Positions 4,536-5,780 of a stretch of 5,780 nucleotides of DNA are shown here, in pieces; within the stretch, counting starts at the first letter, position 1, and each line of letters starts with the position of its first letter. Source of the DNA: Nostoc sp. CHAB 5715 (GTDB taxonomy: Bacteria > Cyanobacteriota > Cyanobacteriia > Cyanobacteriales > Nostocaceae); contig NZ_JAIVFR010000457.1 in NCBI RefSeq assembly GCF_020829685.1, positions 1 to 5,780 of the forward strand, read 5' to 3'. A program made the position numbers and the translations under genes. The notes below the pieces were generated by a model, which was not told the DNA's origin, searched no databases, and worked only from the letters and a program-made list of their open reading frames with translations.

Positions 4536-5585
4536 GTGAACGCCCCTACCAACATCTCTGCACAAACTCAGAATCGCAAAGCCGATCACATTCGGATCTG
4601 CTTAGAGGAAGATGTTCAGTCTCATCAAATCACCAATGGACTGGAACGTTATCGCTTCACCCATTCTTGCTTACCCGAACTCAACCACGACGATATTGAT
4701 ATCAGTACAGCTTTCCTGGGGAAACACCTTAGCGCACCCTTGTTAATCTCTTCCATGACTGGCGGAACAGAACAAGCCGCAATCATTAATCAACGTTTAG
4801 CCCAAGTCGCGCAACACTACAAAATTGCAATGGGTGTCGGTTCCCAACGAGTAGCAGTAGAAAAACCCCAAGTGGCTGATACTTTTGCTGTCCGCAAATA
4901 TGCCCCCGATGTTCTGCTTTTTGCGAACTTGGGGGCTGTGCAACTTAACTATAAGTACGGCTTAGATGAATGTTTGCGCGTAGTTGATATCCTAGAAGCT
5001 GATGCTCTGATTTTACACATTAACCCTCTACAAGAGTGCATTCAACCCAAAGGTGATACTAATTTTCGGGGTTTGCTTGACAAGATATCTGATTTATGCA
5101 ATCAACTACCAGTGCCAGTGATTGCGAAGGAAGTTGGTAACGGCATTTCAGCAGCGATCGCCAACAAACTAATCGCTGTTGGGGTAGCAGCAATTGATGT
5201 AGCTGGTGCGGGGGGAACTTCTTGGGCAAAAGTAGAAAGCGAACGGGCAGAAAATCCCTTGCAACGTCGCTTAGGGAGGACATTTGCCGATTGGGGTTTA
5301 CCGACAGCAGAGTGTATTACAACTATTAGAGCGATCGCTCCAAATGTGCCTTTAATTGCTTCGGGAGGTTTGCGTCATGGATTGGATATTGCAGCCGCGA
5401 TCGCCTTGGGAGCAGATATAGCTGGTTTAGCAATGCCTTTTTTGCAAGCAGCAGCAACATCAGAGACAGCAGTTGCGGAACTGGCTGAAGTATTAATCGC
5501 CGAAATCACCACGGTATTATTCTGCACTGGCAACGCCACCTTGTATCAGTTAAAGCACTCTGATAGTTTACAGCGCATAGAATAG
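4536..5585 (+). CDS. fni: Type 2 isopentenyl-diphosphate delta-isomerase
   Basis: This 349-residue FMN-dependent enzyme (also called idi2) interconverts isopentenyl and dimethylallyl diphosphate in the cytoplasm, supplying precursors for carotenoids, chlorophyll phytol tails and quinones. Its length is typical. Family motifs are RKADHI (14-19), SSMTGG (72-77), GSQR (102-105), NLGA (131-134), HINPLQE (161-167, with the His, Asn, Gln and Mg-binding Glu of the active site), KEVGNGIS (198-205), [10 protein letters not shown] (221-230) and [10 protein letters not shown] (276-285, FMN phosphate binding), ending with GLAMPFL (297-303). All appear intact. The start is GTG 4536, giving MNAPTN before the conserved RKADHI; there is no clear Shine-Dalgarno match. 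No isoprenoid gene neighbours are in the window. Three HIP1 sites fall within the gene, as expected for a native cyanobacterial gene. Confidence 0.95.
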   Translation: MNAPTNISAQTQNRKADHIRICLEEDVQSHQITNGLERYRFTHSCLPELNHDDIDISTAFLGKHLSAPLLISSMTGGTEQAAIINQRLAQVAQHYKIAMGVGSQRVAVEKPQVADTFAVRKYAPDVLLFANLGAVQLNYKYGLDECLRVVDILEADALILHINPLQECIQPKGDTNFRGLLDKISDLCNQLPVPVIAKEVGNGISAAIANKLIAVGVAAIDVAGAGGTSWAKVESERAENPLQRRLGRTFADWGLPTAECITTIRAIAPNVPLIASGGLRHGLDIAAAIALGADIAGLAMPFLQAAATSETAVAELAEVLIAEITTVLFCTGNATLYQLKHSDSLQRIE

Positions 5586-5590
5586 GTAAA

Positions 5591-5708
5591 TGGGGAATGG
5601 GGAATGGGGAATGGGGAATGGGGAATGGGGAATGGGGAATGGGGAATGGGGAATGGGGAATGGGGAATGGGGAATGGGGAATGGGGAATGGGGAATGGGG
5701 AATGGGAA
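5591..5708. repeat. Sixteen perfect TGGGGAA heptamers plus a degenerate unit
   Basis: The array begins six bases after the fni stop codon. Exact 7-bp units run from 5591 to 5702, followed by TGGGAA (5703-5708), which is one G short. This is an STRR-type array of heterocystous cyanobacteria. Copy number in such perfect arrays is prone to slippage, both in cells and in assemblies. Confidence 0.95.
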
Positions 5709-5747
5709 GTTAGGAGTTAGGAGTTAGGAGTTAGGAGTTAGGAGTTA
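5708..5747. repeat. Five AGTTAGG heptamers
   Basis: Units lie at 5708-5714, 5715-5721, 5722-5728, 5729-5735 and 5736-5742, with a partial AGTTA at 5743-5747. The array adjoins the TGGGGAA array with no spacer and has a different unit. Confidence 0.95.
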
Positions 5748-5757
5748 AAAATTCTCT

Positions 5758-5780
5758 CCCAATGCCCAATGCCCAATGCC
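5758..5780. repeat. CCCAATG heptamers running off the window end
   Basis: Three exact units (5758-5764, 5765-5771, 5772-5778) and a partial CC reach the window edge, so the true length is unknown. Ten bases (5748-5757) separate them from the AGTTAGG array. Confidence 0.9.

Noticed and set aside
4383..4589. N-terminal extension of the Uma2 protein to 264 residues
   Set aside because: The extra 69 residues overlap the fni start, look hydrophobic and random, and precede the usual family start MVLQTEKRYYT.
5059..5283. Minus-strand ORF opposite fni
   Set aside because: It is a shadow of the isomerase gene with no domain.

Overview
The window looks like chromosomal DNA of a filamentous, probably heterocyst-forming cyanobacterium (Nostoc/Anabaena/Calothrix type). 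The evidence is eight HIP1 octamers GCGATCGC (starting at 519, 1659, 1844, 2374, 4500, 5154, 5331 and 5397), several tandem heptanucleotide arrays of the STRR kind, small palindromic interspersed repeats, a type 2 isopentenyl-diphosphate isomerase, a Uma2 family gene, and remnants of RayT and NACHT genes. The genus is inference.

Layout. Positions 1-293 are non-coding and repeat-rich. Positions 294-1817 (+) encode an adenylate-forming ligase of the phenylacetate-CoA ligase (PaaK) type, which carries a heptamer repeat in frame inside its C-terminal half. Positions 1818-3051 are a gene graveyard. It holds a REP-associated tyrosine transposase pseudogene (minus strand) split by a 144-bp MITE-like element with an 8/9 target-site duplication. 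It also holds a second, 105-bp inverted-repeat element, a short Walker A fragment of a NACHT/STAND-type NTPase, and a ten-copy 21-bp tandem array abutting that fragment. Positions 3052-3216 (+) are a small 54-codon ORF whose stop codon lies in a perfect hairpin. Positions 3304-3678 (+) encode a DUF433 antitoxin-like protein, with a four-base overlap to a PIN-like toxin reading frame that is cut to 24 codons. Positions 3795-4382 (-) encode a Uma2 (DUF820) PD-(D/E)XK-like protein. Positions 4536-5585 (+) encode type 2 IPP isomerase (fni/idi2). Three different heptamer arrays follow it and run off the window end.

The genes do not form one pathway. The isomerase is housekeeping isoprenoid metabolism (MEP pathway products to carotenoids, phytol and quinones). 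The ligase has no recognisable pathway partner here. The middle of the window is accessory DNA: transposon debris, a NACHT remnant that may come from a conflict or signalling gene, and a decayed toxin-antitoxin pair. No intact novel system is evident. The most informative signals are the insertion histories that can be read base by base, the 21-bp array fused to the P-loop fragment, and the antitoxin retained beside a broken toxin.
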